64,000 bases of DNA from Tigriopus japonicus (taxonomy: Eukaryota > Arthropoda > Copepoda > Harpacticoida > Harpacticidae): the NCBI GenBank assembly GCA_010645155.1, contig CM021318.1, positions 10,405,331 to 10,469,330 of the forward strand, read 5' to 3'. The translations under genes and the position numbers were made by a program. A model generated the notes under the pieces. The model searched no databases and was not told the DNA's origin. It saw only the letters and a program-made list of their open reading frames with translations. Shown here one piece after another: positions 48,461 to 62,617 of this stretch (positions within the stretch are counted from its first letter, which is position 1; each line of letters begins with the position of its first letter).

Positions 48461-51400
48461 CACCATAACTACTGTATGATGACAACAACCAGTAGGATAA
48501 CCAACGTTTTTCTTCCGTGAGTTTCAATAGCACTTCCTAATTTACGAGTTTCAAGCCTGTCTAGATTATGTCTCTACGTTTATATGTAATTTGGACGAAT
48601 TTAGGGGACCTGGCTAACCAAAAACCTTTGCTCGAAATTGAATGTAAAGTAGGGCAAAGTGCGCCTGGTTTTCTATGTATGTAGTGAAGGCCTGATGCTG
48701 CACATTCCGCAAACTTGTTTTCTCTATTTCATGCACGGACCCCGAAAGTAGATGCGAAACGAGGAATTCCAATCATCCCGACTTGAAACAAAGGTCTTTA
48801 GGATCTCTTTATATCGAAGACTGAAGAGCTTGCAAAAATTAACCAAGGTCAACCGAGGGATAACTGAACTCTTATTTATAAAAGAATTTGAAACAGAATT
48901 AGAACAACGAAGATGGCAATTTGATCAAATTGTAGAAATTAATGAGCCTATAGAAGTACGTATTTTTTGTGGCATTACAGGTTCCATCGAGTTATTTCGG
49001 GAAACTTGTCCTATTTCATTCATCGATTCACATCGAGAGTAGGCAACATGCCCAAGAATTTGAAGTCCTTACAACCTTGAAGGAATGTTAACTATTCTCT
49101 GTGTTCTTCTCAAATCGCAAACTTTCCATTTGAATGCCTTCGAAAACGCGCTTTGAAGCTAGAACCTTGAACTTAGACGAAGAATAGAAACTAATATTGG
49201 TGGAGTATTCCCCAGCAGACCAGCAACTGGGACAAACCCATCGTCGGCTTATTTTCATAACATGGAAGGAGTTCAAAACACAAAAAAGGCGCAAAAACAT
49301 ATGTGGTAGCATTGAGCTTACGAATAACTTGAAACAGTGAGACATAAATATCCTGCTCAGTCACCCATGAGCTTAATAACCTCGAGAGGATTTCGAGCAA
49401 GAGATCAAAATACGCTCAGAATTTGCAATTGTTTTGTGGACCCAAAATAATGAACCAAAATAGAAATTTTGAAGAGGGCAGTTGCCCTCTGCAATCACAT
49501 GGCAAATTAGACAATATTTTTAACACAAAAACGGCAATTTATGGATACTTAATCGATTTGAGTACGGTACACCAGTTATTGATGGTTCTTGCGGGTTTGG
49601 GTTGTCGACGTTCTTCTTTTGTGTCGACATCCCTAGTACAATCTTCTCTGGAGACTTGGAACATCAATATGGTTAAAGAGGCCATTCCCTCGTTCTAATA
49701 TCCGAGGAGAATGTAGATATAGCTTTCAATAGAGTAAGTGGCCATAAATACTCTGGCATGTATAAAGGGGATTGGGTGGCACTGACAACACCATGGTTGA
49801 GCTGTTCATGGATTGCACATTGCACATCGCATACCAAAGTGAACCAAGAGGCAATTGTTGCGGTTGCTGTTCTTGTTCCATCCAGGCGTCCAAGTTTTCC
49901 AAGCTAAGAAACCTTAATGCAAGCCAACGTTCAAGTACGCCATTCTGCCTTTTATGGCCTTTGGGAGAGATTTCAAGAGATTATTGGAAAGGAGTTTCAA
50001 CTTGAGAGAAAATGCAACACTTAAGGTGAGAGAGAGAATGAACGGCCATCCTCTCCACGAAAGATCACTGGATCAACTAGGATCCTTGAACTTCATTGTC
50101 AGAAAGGTGAAGGGATCATGTTGAGTACGAGGTGATTGACTTACGTAGATCTATTACTAATATATTTTGAAGTTTTTGAAACGCTTGGTAACGCAGATGT
50201 ACGTTTGAACTTCTCTCACTTCAGATCGGTCGAGATTTGGAGCAGATCTTTAAGACTGATTTGCAAAATTCTTCAAGTAAACATTCCAAAACAAAAGTGG
50301 TTCGTAAATTACTTAGATAGTTTGGAAAGTCTCAAATTCTCCAAAAGTGTTCGTGTAAAAATGCCAGATACCGTAAACGTAAATCAAATGTACCGTCAAG
50401 TATTGGATTTCTACTCATACTTAGTTCTCCTTGGGAGATAACGTTTTGTATCCATTCAGCTCCATTTAGGATTATTACGTTGTGGTTTGGAAACATAACT
50501 GAAGATGTACGATGTACAAATTCATTCAGAAGGCGTATACACGCACATAAAAGATGATGAATGGATCGCTTTGGGCTGAACTAATCATTTCCCTATTACA
50601 TTTTCAGTTCGCATCTCGGCCCTCTGTGCGTGCGTGCGTGTGTGCGTTTATGGGTAGGTGGATGCTCTCTACATTCATACATATTGCCCAGTTGGTCACT
50701 TCAACCACCGCCATGCTTCATCTTACCTTTTCAGTGCTCACTCAGACTCACAAACCTTGCCCAAAACCTTTCAAGACTGTGCCAGGATTCCTTGTACGGT
50801 TAGAACCTCTGAGAATGAAGAAAAAGTGCTCGAAAATCCAGCCAAGAAATAGACGGCTTATCCTGAGAACGGTTTACCTTGAAACATGTTGAGTGCTTAC
50901 GGAATGACCGTACTTAAGCTCGAGTAACTTAGAGAAGCCCCCAAAAGAGACCGAGCATCCAAGTGCCAGGCGGTTGTTGGGTATCTCTTGATCCCACTTC
51001 CAGGTTGAAAGACAACACAGAAAAGAAGTCATGGTCCAATTCTCAGAGATATGTTACACAACACCCTCTATCCCTCCCTTCTCCAATCCTCCCCCAGATC
51101 CCAAGATCGAGCTCTTCTCTCTCGCTCTCTCTTCAGTTCGTCACTATTCAGTGGCAATTATCCCAGATGATTTCGCATTGAAAGCTTGGCTATCATTGGG
51201 ACACCAACCCTCATGAAAAGAAGTGATGAGATGGACGATCATCATCTTCCTTTAAAGGAGGCTCTTCGAAGTGGGTGGGGTGTGGGTGGAAAAACGAGAG
51301 GGAAAAAGGAAACCCAGTATGGACTGTTGGTTTACTTTGAGACAAAACAACACGATTCCATCCTAACAAAAGCACGCTTGCGAACGTCAAGAATTTCGTC

Positions 51401-54400
51401 CTAGCGTCACACAGTCAACGATGAATTGGCACGAAATCATGCCAAATATCGACAACGTGATCTCCCATGACATTTGGAGAACTGACTTTCATTGGATTAG
51501 GGGCTGTATGGCCATTAGTGAAGCCACTGTTGTTATGTTGTTTCTTGAGAAGAGATTGATCAAATCTCCCATCCAAATACTAACAACACCTACGAACGTC
51601 AAAGAAAAGACCTTCTCGGATTCCACTCGCAAAAAAAACAAGCCCAACAACAGATCTGTTCAACAAGGACTTTGATTTGAAAGCTAACTCAATTTAAGCC
51701 AAGGAGAAAAGGAAGCATAGACGGACAAAAAAGAGACAGTCACACTCAGTATACCATCAAGATTGGAAAAATTGGATTGAGAAGGGAGCCTGTTCTAGTC
51801 AAGAAGAAGGAGAGAGGATCCATGGAGGAGGAGAAGACCTTTTCTTCTTTGGCCATTTACACACGCTTGGCTGGCGTGAAAGTTTCCACAATGTGGCCTA
51901 AACCATCTACCAAAGAAAGACAATGACCGAAATCCCGAAAGTTTCCAATCCAATATTTTTACAGCCTTTACAGAGCTTGAGTTTGGTTGAACTACCGTGG
52001 AGAAGACGGACAACCTTGCTCACCACTCTTCCTCTTTTGAGGTACTCGCACATTCTGTGGATGATGGGAATCTGGCCAAATTTGCTGTCATCCACCAACC
52101 AACCACCATCTATCGACAGTACAACTTCGGTCTCAAATGGATGGTTAGTTTTTCCTCGGAGAAGATGGTTCCGAAGATAATCACAAGCCCCTCCAAACGA
52201 GCCGACAAGCCATCAAAAGCGAGCGAAAATATGAAATCAACCGCGACCAGTGCTCAAATTAGCTCTTACCAAGATTGAGTGTCATTTGGTTCACGTTGGT
52301 CGAAATTGGGAACACCGATTCATGATGGTGATTGGTTCTCATAGTGAAACCCAAAAAGACCTTGTAACTTCTTTAGGTTTTTGAGACCAATGTACTTGGG
52401 GAAACCACCTCCAAAAAGAAACCATAATTCTTCAAGGAAACTCAAAGCATAAGCGAAGAACTTTTTACATTGGCGTGAGTTGGATGAAACGAGAAATCTG
52501 ATATCAGTATTATATCATATTTGTACGCCATCGCCAGGACCCCATCGAAAAATTGATGGCAATGTCTGAAACAATTGGAGTGAAAATTTATGTAGTTCGT
52601 GCTTGATATGAGAAACAAACAAATTCAGAGTATGTACTATGTAGGTACTCGAACACTGATCCTTGTTCAATTCAGATTGTGCGTCGATTTCAAGGTTGAA
52701 ATAAGTCCAAGATTACATCATTCGTTTGTCTATTAATGTTCCCACTTATTTGCCTTTATCAATCAAAAACAAAAGGTGTGTCTTGGGATGTGTCGATTTT
52801 CGTCACGTTTATTGTGCATATGTGACTCAAATTTGGCAAACAAGCGAAAATTCAAATTACACGATCTAGTGTTTATAGGAAGATTCGAAGGAAGAAAAGT
52901 AGTGTTGAGTGGAATCCAAAAACAAAAACGTTTATCTTCACAAATGTGAGGGATGCTTAATCCAACTCAGTGAATCTCTTGGTCTCGATGAAAACTGGGA
53001 CGGATTCAGGATTCATATTAGATTATTGAATTGTAAAAAATGTTGTCATTTTTTTCTAGGAAAGTTGATTACCGAAAGCCATAAGAGACACTGAAACCTT
53101 GAAGATTAGTTAAAATTTTACAAAGTTTCCTTAACTCTGGCTTTACTACCATTTATACCTACAACAATCACAAACGGCATATGGGATGAAACAGATAAAG
53201 AAAGCATGGAAAGCCAAATTTTGCCAGGACTAATTCATGTTGGTACATTTGGTTTTTTATAATGGGCTTTTCTAGTCAACAAGTGGCGACTCCTTCGGAA
53301 AACCATCGCAAACGAACATCTCAACCCGCAACTGACCCTCTTCCGGTTTAAAAGCACGGGTTATGTGACAATCAACAGTCGCGCTTTTGAAAATTATGTT
53401 GGAGAGCCATCTTGCAATTTAAGAGTCCAGGCCTGCTCGACTCTCAGATCATATCTTCCATCCTAAACAGTAAAACCATTTCAGACTTGGATCTTAGTTT
53501 GGGAGCGACAAGCGGTTGACTAGCTCGGAATTGACAATTGTAGCGCCAGGATCTGAGAAGTAATTCGTTTTCATTGCTTTGTCTGATCCTGCACATCAAC
53601 ACGGAATCCCTAGGAAGCCTGTTTGGGACCATTTCCAGTCCCAATGTCATTTGAAACTAAGATTCTGTGCCCGTCTTTTACATTATTTCCGAGTCTATTG
53701 GAGACGATCCAACCAATGGACAAGACCTTGCGCCTCAATGCACTCAGCCTTAGCGAAGTTTTTCAAATGAGAAAGACAGCTCCAGAGTTTGAGAGGTCCA
53801 ACATCTAGTGTCAGATTGACTACTAGGACGACAACTAATGTGCATGGGAGAGTCTCTCGACGAACTCGAACCTCGGGCCTTGCCCATTGTCATATGTGTG
53901 GATGGCTCAATTGGGTTTGGTCGATGGAATGCTTCCCATTTCATAAGATTGGGAGACATGCAAAGCTACTGTAGACGTTTCGGAAAAGCGACTCCATAAT
54001 AAATTTGTAGTCTGACCTTATTCGAGCCATCTTATAGCGGAGAATGCCAATTCTGGAAAAGCCTCTTCCCATGCTGACTTTTTCCACAATATTTTTCAGG
54101 AATGTTTATGTTAACTATTTTGGGGGGTATCACAGAATTGAAAAAATATAGATGTTCTGTCAAGGTGTTACTAAAAAAACCTTGCATCATGCTTAATAAC
54201 CAACAAGATATAAGTATTCCATTAGGCGGATGTTGCCACATCCTTAGAAATCTTAAAGCCTCATCCCCACCAATATTTTGACATCAAAGCACCAATTCGC
54301 AAGATAGCATCCTATCATTAAGAATAACAAATTACCACAATACGATTTATTTTGTAGAGGAAGGTCAAAACTTTTAATACGCTAGTAGGATCTAACAATT

Positions 54401-56522
54401 TCAACGTTATTTTTTCTTCTCTTTTTTACCTTTTAGAAAGTAGTCAACTCAGACCAGTCAACACACTAATCCAATACATTCTTGCCCATCCTTTCATCAC
54501 AAGAACCTGTAATTAAAACAAAGTTCTCGAGAGAAGATGTAAAAGTAGAAAAGCTACAACTGGGTATTGAAAGAGGAGTTGCCAAAAGTCAAACATATTA
54601 ACGGTCTACAGAGTATGAGACTTTGAATGCTAAAGAAATATACGAACTAAATAAACAGAAATAATGAGGCTGCTACACAAAAGAAAAGAAGCTCTGTTAA
54701 AGTTGAACCCCGATCAACACATTAAGCCACCTGGTAAAGACTTTTTCTTGTATTTTTTGCACCGCTGCAAATCATGTTGTACGGCAAAGACTCTTATTTA
54801 TTTATCAGGGACTCCTCATTAAGCCTTCGTCCCACAATCCTTTCTACGTACGTCCTGAGACCAAAGTAGACCACTAATTTCAGCTTTCATAATGGCAAGT
54901 GGTTCGAAGTCATCACATCAATCGTGTTACTATGCATAAAGACCATTTTCAAACTTCTTAAATGGATCGTTTGGAACACAGGGCGAACAACCGACTGCCT
55001 GAATGAGGGAACGCCGGAAACGCAGCTCCACCACCACCAACAACAACAAGGCCTACAACATCCTCGTCCGTTCCAAAGCTTATCGAGTTCTCAAGTCGTG
55101 CGTAAGATATCGCGAAAATACATAGAATAGAGGAAAACTTCCCAATAAGGCCCTAGAGGATTGAGGCCTCCGTTGGGCGCCAGATCAGTGAACACTTCCT
55201 AATCCTAACCCTTCTTCATGGAAGACCTAACCTTCGTCATGTGCACTAGCAAGCAGGAAAGTAAACAAGCAAGAACTTGCCTCAGGACAAGGATAACGAA
55301 AAACCATCTACGGCTTTTTTTCAATCCTGGTCGCCTTCATCGGACTCAAATCTTGCACGTGTGGAGATCGGATCTTAATACTTTTCTTTCTCAGTTTTCA
55401 CAACTCCATTGGATACACATGCTCCACTTGAAGGACGACTCGTTTCCTTTCCACCTCGGATGGATGATAAGCGAGTCTTTTTCCCCTCGTAATTTTTACC
55501 AATTTTGTCGTCATCGGAAATTTTGTGGTTTTCCGATCACCCAAAAACTGAGATCCTCAACTTCCGTTTTTGGCTCACCCGCGGATCTCCATAGTATGAT
55601 CCATTCCCCGATACGCATTTCAACATTCTGCATATAATCGATTTCGTCTATTTAGCATACTTCAACAGGGTGACAAGAAATAAGTTTTTAGTTTGATTCT
55701 CCAAAGAGTTAGAAATGCAAATGATAGTTGTGATAGTTTGTGTTACATCAAAAGCAATTAACACGTTGTAATGCACTTGAACTCTAATCATTTAACACCC
55801 TGTACACTGCATAACTTGTTTCAGTTGTCATTTGTACTTCTTTCTATCTTACAAACTTGTTAATACATAGGTATGGGTTGTAGAGTTTTAGAAATTTATT
55901 AACTGAATCCAGAATATATATAACCATCCGCGACTTTGAAAATAAAAACTTTGCTTAAACAAAAGGGAGAGCTGCATGCAATACAGCTTTGAACTCAGGA
56001 GGATCTATGGATCAACTCTAAGTAGATTTTAAGTTTCTCTGCTCCTAAAAATCAATAGCATTAATACCATTCGATTTTTTAAAAAAAACTTTTTTTTTCA
56101 CTTATGCTTCTATTCCTTCTCCATGAGTTCTCTATAACTTAGAAATCTTCTGTTACTAGCTTACTGGTCAATAAATGGCTCTAAGGCACCCTTCAATGTC
56201 TTAACCAGATTGTGCGTGCTATATTTTATTCATTGGATAACTCCAAGAGCATGTTGGATAAACCAAATTTTAGCTTTTAACAAATGAAGCTTGATGATTA
56301 TTTCACATTTCTAAGCAGAAGTATAAAGTTCTCTCAATTCAAAATTTGGATATTTTTTTAAATTTTATTTACTTTATACACAAGAGAAACCTAGAATTTC
56401 CATGGGTTTAATTTGTAGCTCCTCCAAGTTCAAATCATATTGTATATAGTTTCCAAATTTTGTTTCGGTACAATCTTTATTTCCAACAGCGTGCATCGAA
56501 AACAAGCACTTTTCCCGCCATA
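48461..56522. other. Intergenic DNA, no gene supported
   Basis: The 3' UTR of the dpr-like gene occupies the left edge, but no AATAAA close to the stop stands out. Open frames (48752-49042, 50136-50441, 50554-50892, 51997-52278, 55218-55637 on +) show no domain or consistent splice pattern. A (GTGC)n/(GT)n run lies at about 50622-50647. A 33-codon frame at 55003-55101 on + (starting MRERRKRSS) ends exactly at a GTAAGA donor and might be a small first exon, but nothing downstream supports it. Confidence 0.45.
55666..55801. repeat. Possible short MITE bounded by CAGGGTG / CACCCTG
   Basis: CAGGGTGACA at the left matches the terminus of the mariner-like element at 40944 over 10 bases, and the right end closes with TTAACACCCTG followed by TA. 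The inverted repeat is only 7 bp and the left flank is AA rather than TA, so this may be a decayed relative or chance. Confidence 0.3.
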
Positions 56523-56806
56523 AAGAGTGAGTGAGCTTTCCCTTTTTACCCCACCGGGAAAGTCATCCCTCTCTACTTACGCACTCAGAACGTGTGTAAT
56601 TCAGAAGGCTAAGGAGAGACAGAGAGAGAGAGAAGAGAACTGGGAACGGAGGAGCAGCTGACCTCTTTCCTCCCTTGAGCCTTCATCACACCACGAATCT
56701 GGCAGACAGTGAGAAGAAAGAAGTCTTGGCACATTTAAAGGAATTCCACTAAACGAGGCTTAAGCCCGCATTTATTGATTGACAACATTAAATCCCACCA
56801 ATCGTC
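56523..56806 (+). promoter_or_regulatory. Likely promoter and 5' UTR of the SERP1 homologue
   Basis: A purine-rich (GA)n tract at about 56610-56638 and a GC-richer segment precede the start codon. There is no clear TATA box, consistent with a housekeeping gene. GA repeats can bind GAGA-type factors in arthropods; that role here is inferred. Confidence 0.35.
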
Positions 56807-57188
<382 letters not shown>

Positions 57189-57566
57189 GTCTTCCAAGGC
57201 TCACATGACCGCTCCCATTTCCTACAAACACGCACTGAACGTAGGTTTTGAGTACAACCCTAGTAGAGCAAAAAGACCACTGGCAAATAGTCCAGTGTTC
57301 GAAAAAAAGTCCAGTGCTCGAATTGGAATTCGGGCACCTTCACCACGAAGATGTCGCCTTTGAAAGTGTCTGTCCGAAATTCCTTCCAGGGGCCTATGTT
57401 ATGAATGATCAGTATATATATACCCTACAATAGGTAACTCCTCACTCAACGAGATCTTAAAGGATAATGGATATTCACCCACTCCCAAGAACTCAATTCA
57501 ATATCGTAGATTCTTTTTATGACTTTGTTACATACACATTCTCACACACACGAAGAAGATGAATGC

Positions 57567-57572
57567 AATAAA
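57567..57572 (+). terminator. Candidate poly(A) signal of SERP1
   Basis: AATAAA in GCAATAAAATTGC, about 380 nt after the stop, followed by T- and GT-rich sequence (57597-57620), as expected for a cleavage site. Confidence 0.6.
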
Positions 57573-57667
57573 ATTGCACAAGATATGTTTAAAGATGTAT
57601 TTTTTGTCGTGAGGGTGGTTTAAAACATCAAGCTCACCTCAGTGTAATAATCCACGTGACAAGCACA

Positions 57668-57673
57668 TTTATT
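57668..57673 (-). terminator. Candidate poly(A) signal of the PWWP gene
   Basis: AATAAA on the minus strand about 500 nt after the stop at 58175. Together with the + signal at 57567 it implies that the convergent transcripts end within, or overlap by, about 100 bp. Confidence 0.5.
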
Positions 57674-58174
57674 TATCCAGGGGGAAAATACATTCGGGAT
57701 TGTTTTGGGAATTAATTTGCATATTCAACCGCTCATCTGCTCTGTGATTTTCTACATACAAAAATGTTTCCTTTGCGGCGGCAGCGAACAAGAGACAAAA
57801 CCTACAAACTAAAGGTACCTTTGTCTTCATTCCATACAATTGTTGGTTTAGATGACGATGAAATGCCTTGCTTTAAAAACTATGGGAAAGAATCGATCGA
57901 AGAATCCTGGATGCTATGTTTCAGTTAAATAGGCTGGGGTGTACTTCATAATGATAAAGATGATGTGCCGAATCTACAACTCCAAGAACGAAGCAGTACC
58001 TGAAGATGGACAGGCGTTTTCCCCGAACTACAGACACATCTGGCGGAAAGTGCATCAAAAATTACAAAAGCCGTGATTGGCGGGGTGATCGTTCATTGGA
58101 AGGAAGTTCGGGATGTCGAAACCGTTAGCCGAAGACCAGTCGATAAATGGGCAAACAAAAGGGAATGCTGACAC

Positions 58175-61100
58175 CTACGGCATAACTTGGTCTTGCGTGA
58201 CGGTGTTTACTTGTAATGCCTGCTGTTGCTGTGCTTCTTGTTGTTGTTGTTGTTGTTGTTGCTGTTCACTGATCACAGGCGTGTTGTTACTCAATGCCAC
58301 TGAATTGCTTGGAATCTCCGCTGGAGACATTACAGGTCGTGAAGTCGGAGATGGGGTGGTTTCTACCAGACCCAGCTTCACTCCTCCTCCTCCAAGAACG
58401 GGAGTTTTTGGGACTTGTTGCTGTTGTTGTTCATGTTGTTGCTGCAGTTGAAGCTGTTGAGTGTTCAACGCAGCCAAGATCTCATGAGGATGATTGGTGG
58501 AATTTGATGAGGCCACAGATACGCCTTGAGCCGACACTGGCACGCCCTCGTTGGTCATGAGAACCATATTGCCATTCTCCAGTTGCGATGGATCAATGTA
58601 CAGGGTCTGTGAGTTGAGACTGTCCACCGCACCCGATCCATCATCCACCAAAATCAAGTAGGTGTCCTCTCCAGAAGTGACTACACTTGCAGATTCTCCT
58701 CCCACAGTGGTCATCACATTGATCGCTGATCCCGCCGTGATCATGGCCGTGGCAGGAATTTGACTCACGTATGTGGTTTCGCCTGGACCGTTTTCAGAGA
58801 TCATATCCGATGTGGTCATGACCATTTGAACGGCAGATACGGTGTTGGTCTCATTTGACAATGAGACGGCCATTTGCTCCTCACTTTGGGATTCAAGACT
58901 TGTGCCATTGGACAACGGAGCGGACTCTTGACCATTGGATTCAGGTTGAGTGGGTTCGGGAACGGACGATGGTTCACTTGCGCTCGACAGATCTGTTTTA
59001 GTCTCAGGCGAAACTTCTTCCCTTTGCTCTTCAACTGATGCCTCAGGAATAGGATGCGAGGCGGTTTCATTCTGCGATTCAGAGGTTGAAATCTCGGGTT
59101 CAGAAACAACAACAGGTGCTGCCTGCGACTCGAGCTGATTCTGGTCTTCGTTCGAAGGCACAGATTGTTCTTGATTGCTCGAATCAGTCTTTGACTGATC
59201 AACTTCATCTCCCTCGCCGGTGTCTTGGGGGCCTGTATTGGAACCACTCCCATTGGTCGGTGGAGAAGGTTCACTTGAACCCTCCTTTGCGACGGCTACT
59301 TCAGAGGGTAGGGCCACACTGGGAGTGGAGACGGAATTGACCTCCGCTCCTCGTCTAAGGATCTTTTTGGCTTGATACACCTTTGGCGGCGAGGGGATTG
59401 AGATGTCGGCTGAGGAAACAAACTCGTCAAACTCATCATCAATCATCATTGGATCGTCCAAGTTGGACTCGGGCTGGACCAGAGCTATTTTAGTGTTAGC
59501 GAACTCTTTCGTTGCACCAAAGGACACGGATTTCCTCTTCTTGACTTTTTCCACATCGACTGAAGGCACATCTGGCACGGCCGTTTCTTCCAAAACTTTT
59601 CCGATATCCATTGCTAATAATTCATCATCGCCTTTCGAGTCGACAGGCTTTGGAAGGGAACCATTTTGATCTCCATTGGCCTTGCTCTCGCTCATCTGGT
59701 CATTAGGCTCGCTCTTGACGGCTTCGATTTTCTCTTTTTCTTCTTTTTCTTTCTGCAATCGAGCATCTTCCATCTCACGGTCTTTCTTATCTTGCTCTTC
59801 TTCGCCTTCATATGAATTTCCGTGCACATTGTCATCGCCCATAAAACCTTCCTCCTCTTCTTCTTCAGATGAATCCACAAACGGCTCCATAAGATCTCTC
59901 ATCCTCGTTTTTTCGGGCAATGCATTCTTTTCTTCTTCTTCTTCCTCATCATCCCAATCACCCAAGATCTTGTCTCGCTCTGCCTTCTTTCTGGCTTCTT
60001 CTTTGGCCAACTCCTCCTTTTCTTTCTTCGTCAGTCGGCTATTTTTAACGGGTGAAGCGGTTTTCGGGGTCTTGACAATGGTTGGCTTTACATCAGGCTC
60101 TTCAACCTTTTTGACACGAGGCGGACGACCACGCCCCCTACCTTTGGGCGTTTCAGGCGTGGCGGCTGCTGGAGTGGCCGGAGTGCCGGGTTTCTTCTTT
60201 CCAGATCCCTTGGGACGACCAGGCTTGCCTTTGGGAGGAATGATTGGGGTCAGCAGCGATTTGATGGAGATCAGGTCCGAGGATGCCACTGAGTGAGAGC
60301 TTTTGGGTGTAGTTTTGACCGCTTTGGGCGGAGAGGCTGGGGCTCCTGAAGTATCACTGAAAGTCAACATAAATTATGAAATTTTTACTCGTCTGCCACA
60401 CTTTCCCATATACAAGTATCTGCCCCTGCGTACCTGTGTGTTTTGTTATGTAAAATGATGACATTCAAGCGAGAGGCGGAAAAGCCGCAAATCTGGCAAT
60501 TGTACTTATTCGCATTGGTGGATGTCGGAGTGCCAACATCGCTCCCAGGAGACTTGATCAAGTCCATGTGATAAGGCGACGAAGGCTGTGTCAGGATCTT
60601 GACATTGTGATCCGAGCGTCCGCCTTTAAAGCGGGGATGCACAATGGCCCGTTTGGGTGGGGGTGCACTTTGGCTGGATTGGGCGGCATCGGCGCCCGCT
60701 TTTCGTTTACGTCCTCGAGTCCCACTTCCAGGCTGATTACCGGTCTTTTTCTTGGGACTATTCTCTTCGCCGGATCCAAAGATAGCCCGATAGTTGGGTC
60801 GTTCGTTCTTCTCCACGTAAGGTTCTTTCTCTAGGATGTGAACATCTCCGTTGAGGATTTCCTCGCAAAGTACGATATCTTTGGGAAACTTGGCAAACCA
60901 TCCCGTAGTGGCTCCTTCTTTGATTTTACTTCGACTTTTGACTGAAAATGGATTCAACCGACATGTTTGAGATGGAACAAAAAAATGAAAAAATGCAGCA
61001 TGTGTGTTGAGCACCCTCGCCGATTTCTTATACTTATAATTTTTGCGAAAAAAGAGGATGTTTGAAATAAGCATCGCTAATAAATTAGTATGTTAAAATC

Positions 61101-62000
61101 AAGGCACAAGACTTACCGAGTCCTTTCTTGATAAACTCTTCTTTTCTTGGCCCATTGTACGGAAAGACCGTCTTCAAATCGTGGACGAATTCGCTATAAA
61201 AGAAAAAGAGCCAGCATCAGAATCGTTCTACTTTAACCGTGTTTTTTAAATCCGTCTGAGGCAATTCCGTTAATGCTAAAAACAGAATGATTTGGTGGTG
61301 CTTAAAATTAAGGAGAGCGAGTTAACGACTATTTTGCCGCACAGACCTTAGTTCTTTTAAGCATTGAGACAAAAGTCCCGTTCGCCAAAAATCCAATTCC
61401 AACGTTACTATTGTTCAATATGTTCACTCAGAAAACAGACTCTAAACTTTTGGTATTAATTATGCCTTGGCGGTTTGAGAAGTCTCAATGCTATTCTAGC
61501 CTTAACCGTCGGAGCCACGCCCCTGGTGCTCACTTTTGGAACGATTACTCGTCAGCTAACTCGTTTGCGCCCGTTCCATACTCATAGCTGGATACACGAA
61601 TATCGTTTGGTTAACAGGAACATTCATCTCATACATCAAAAGACGTCACGTACTACCTGTATATTTCGGTCAGTGACCAAATCATCCCTTAATCGTCTCT
61701 AAAAACCACTGGTACGTTTCCAAAGACCCGAACGTTGACCTATTTTTCCTTAATATCAATTCATCGTGTCCCACATCTAGTAATCCCCAGTCAGTGGCAT
61801 GCAGTCGTCGTCATCATCATCATCATCACTTACTATCCATCCTCGTTGAAGAACTTGAGAATGATCTCGGGCTGCTTCTTCTCCTCGGCCAAGGATTCTT
61901 GAACCTCGGCGTCCAAAGTGGCCGCATCCACGATCTGAGCCGGCCAGTGTAACGCACCGCATTTCACCCACAAAATCGAACCCACCTCGAACGAAGACAT
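58175..62000 (-). CDS. PWWP / C2H2 zinc finger / AT-hook chromatin protein
   Basis: Four exons on minus (62000-61834, 61193-61117, 60941-60434, 60356-58175) splice in frame through GT-AG introns into 977 residues. Residues 4-80 are a PWWP domain, with VGSILWVKCGALHWPAQIV (W11, W19-P20) and later ILKFFNEDGYEFV; such domains read methylated H3K36 nucleosomes. A basic linker (GRKRKAG) leads to one C2H2 finger, C230-x2-C233-x12-H246-x3-H250. AT-hook-like motifs follow at 295-301 (KPGRPKG) and 324-332 (RGRGRPPRV). Then come a charged KEKEELAKEE coil, long acidic E/D tracts, an S/T/E-rich region, a hydrophobic strand-like block (TYLILVDDGS, QTLYIDPSQL) and a poly-Q C-terminus. The architecture indicates a nuclear DNA/chromatin-binding regulator. 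I cannot name an orthologue. Met at 62000 is used because upstream in-frame sequence lacks PWWP similarity and is probably 5' UTR. Confidence 0.9.
58238..58265. repeat. Trinucleotide repeat encoding poly-Q
   Basis: (TTG)n on +, read as CAA (Gln) on minus near the C-terminus of the PWWP protein. Other glutamine runs lie at about 58415-58460. Nearly pure CAA makes length polymorphism likely. Confidence 0.8.
61803..61829. repeat. (GAT)n microsatellite abutting a splice donor
   Basis: On the minus strand the repeat begins directly after the GTAAGTG donor of exon 1 of the PWWP gene, within the first 30 nt of the intron. Confidence 0.8.
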
Positions 62001-62240
62001 GTTGGTTGACCGCACTATGCCCTGGCACCGATTCCACGCCACGGGATTCGCGATTTCAATCCACGACCACACGAACCAACGAACAACCAATCCACGAATT
62101 CTCACCAAGAGCACAACATTCGAGAACGAAGGAACGAAGGAAGGAAGGGATGGAAAATGAAGCGACGAGCCTCCGACCAAAACCAACAGTGTGACTGTTT
62201 TTGTGGCTTTCGACAAGGTGAGCCTTCAGACCGTTGTGAT
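62001..62240 (-). promoter_or_regulatory. 5' UTR / promoter region of the PWWP gene
   Basis: GC-richer sequence with CpGs directly upstream of the start codon. Open frames here on both strands look like UTR read-through. No TATA box is obvious, as expected for a broad housekeeping promoter. Confidence 0.4.
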
Positions 62241-62617
62241 AAGAAATGGTGATTGATAAGAAAATTGAGCAAAAACTCAGAATTTATTAAGTTTTTAGAT
62301 ACATGTGTAATCGTATGGGATCTTAGGGGCGATGTTGGGTGGAAGTTGATCCAGTGAAAAGTTGGTGGAAGAGACAATTTTTGTCACGCTAAAAAGTGAG
62401 ACATCATGAAACACAGCAGCGGTCATGGCTTTAGGGTGGCTAGGTAGTGTGTCAACAAATTTGAAATGGGTCAAAAATAAATTGGCACCTAAAGAAATCT
62501 TGGAAAGTTTGACGAAACTTTGAGGAAAATAACAAATCAATAGATCATTTCAAAAGAACACTAAAGGATGGATCATCGTTTTTATCAGGAAATCGGGGCT
62601 TTTGAAATGATCGATTG

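Noticed and set aside
51997..52278. 93-residue open frame on +
   Set aside because: Weakly coding-like, but overlapped by comparable frames on both strands with no domain or conserved motif.
55218..55637. 139-residue open frame on +
   Set aside because: Composition rich in S/H/F/R as expected from random sequence, no recognisable motif, and no splice chain to the small frame at 55003-55101.
58113..58451. Cys-rich open frame on +
   Set aside because: Shadow of the CAA/CAG glutamine repeats of the minus-strand PWWP gene.
59676..60296. 206-residue Ser-rich open frame on +
   Set aside because: Antisense shadow of the acidic and lysine-rich tracts of the PWWP gene.
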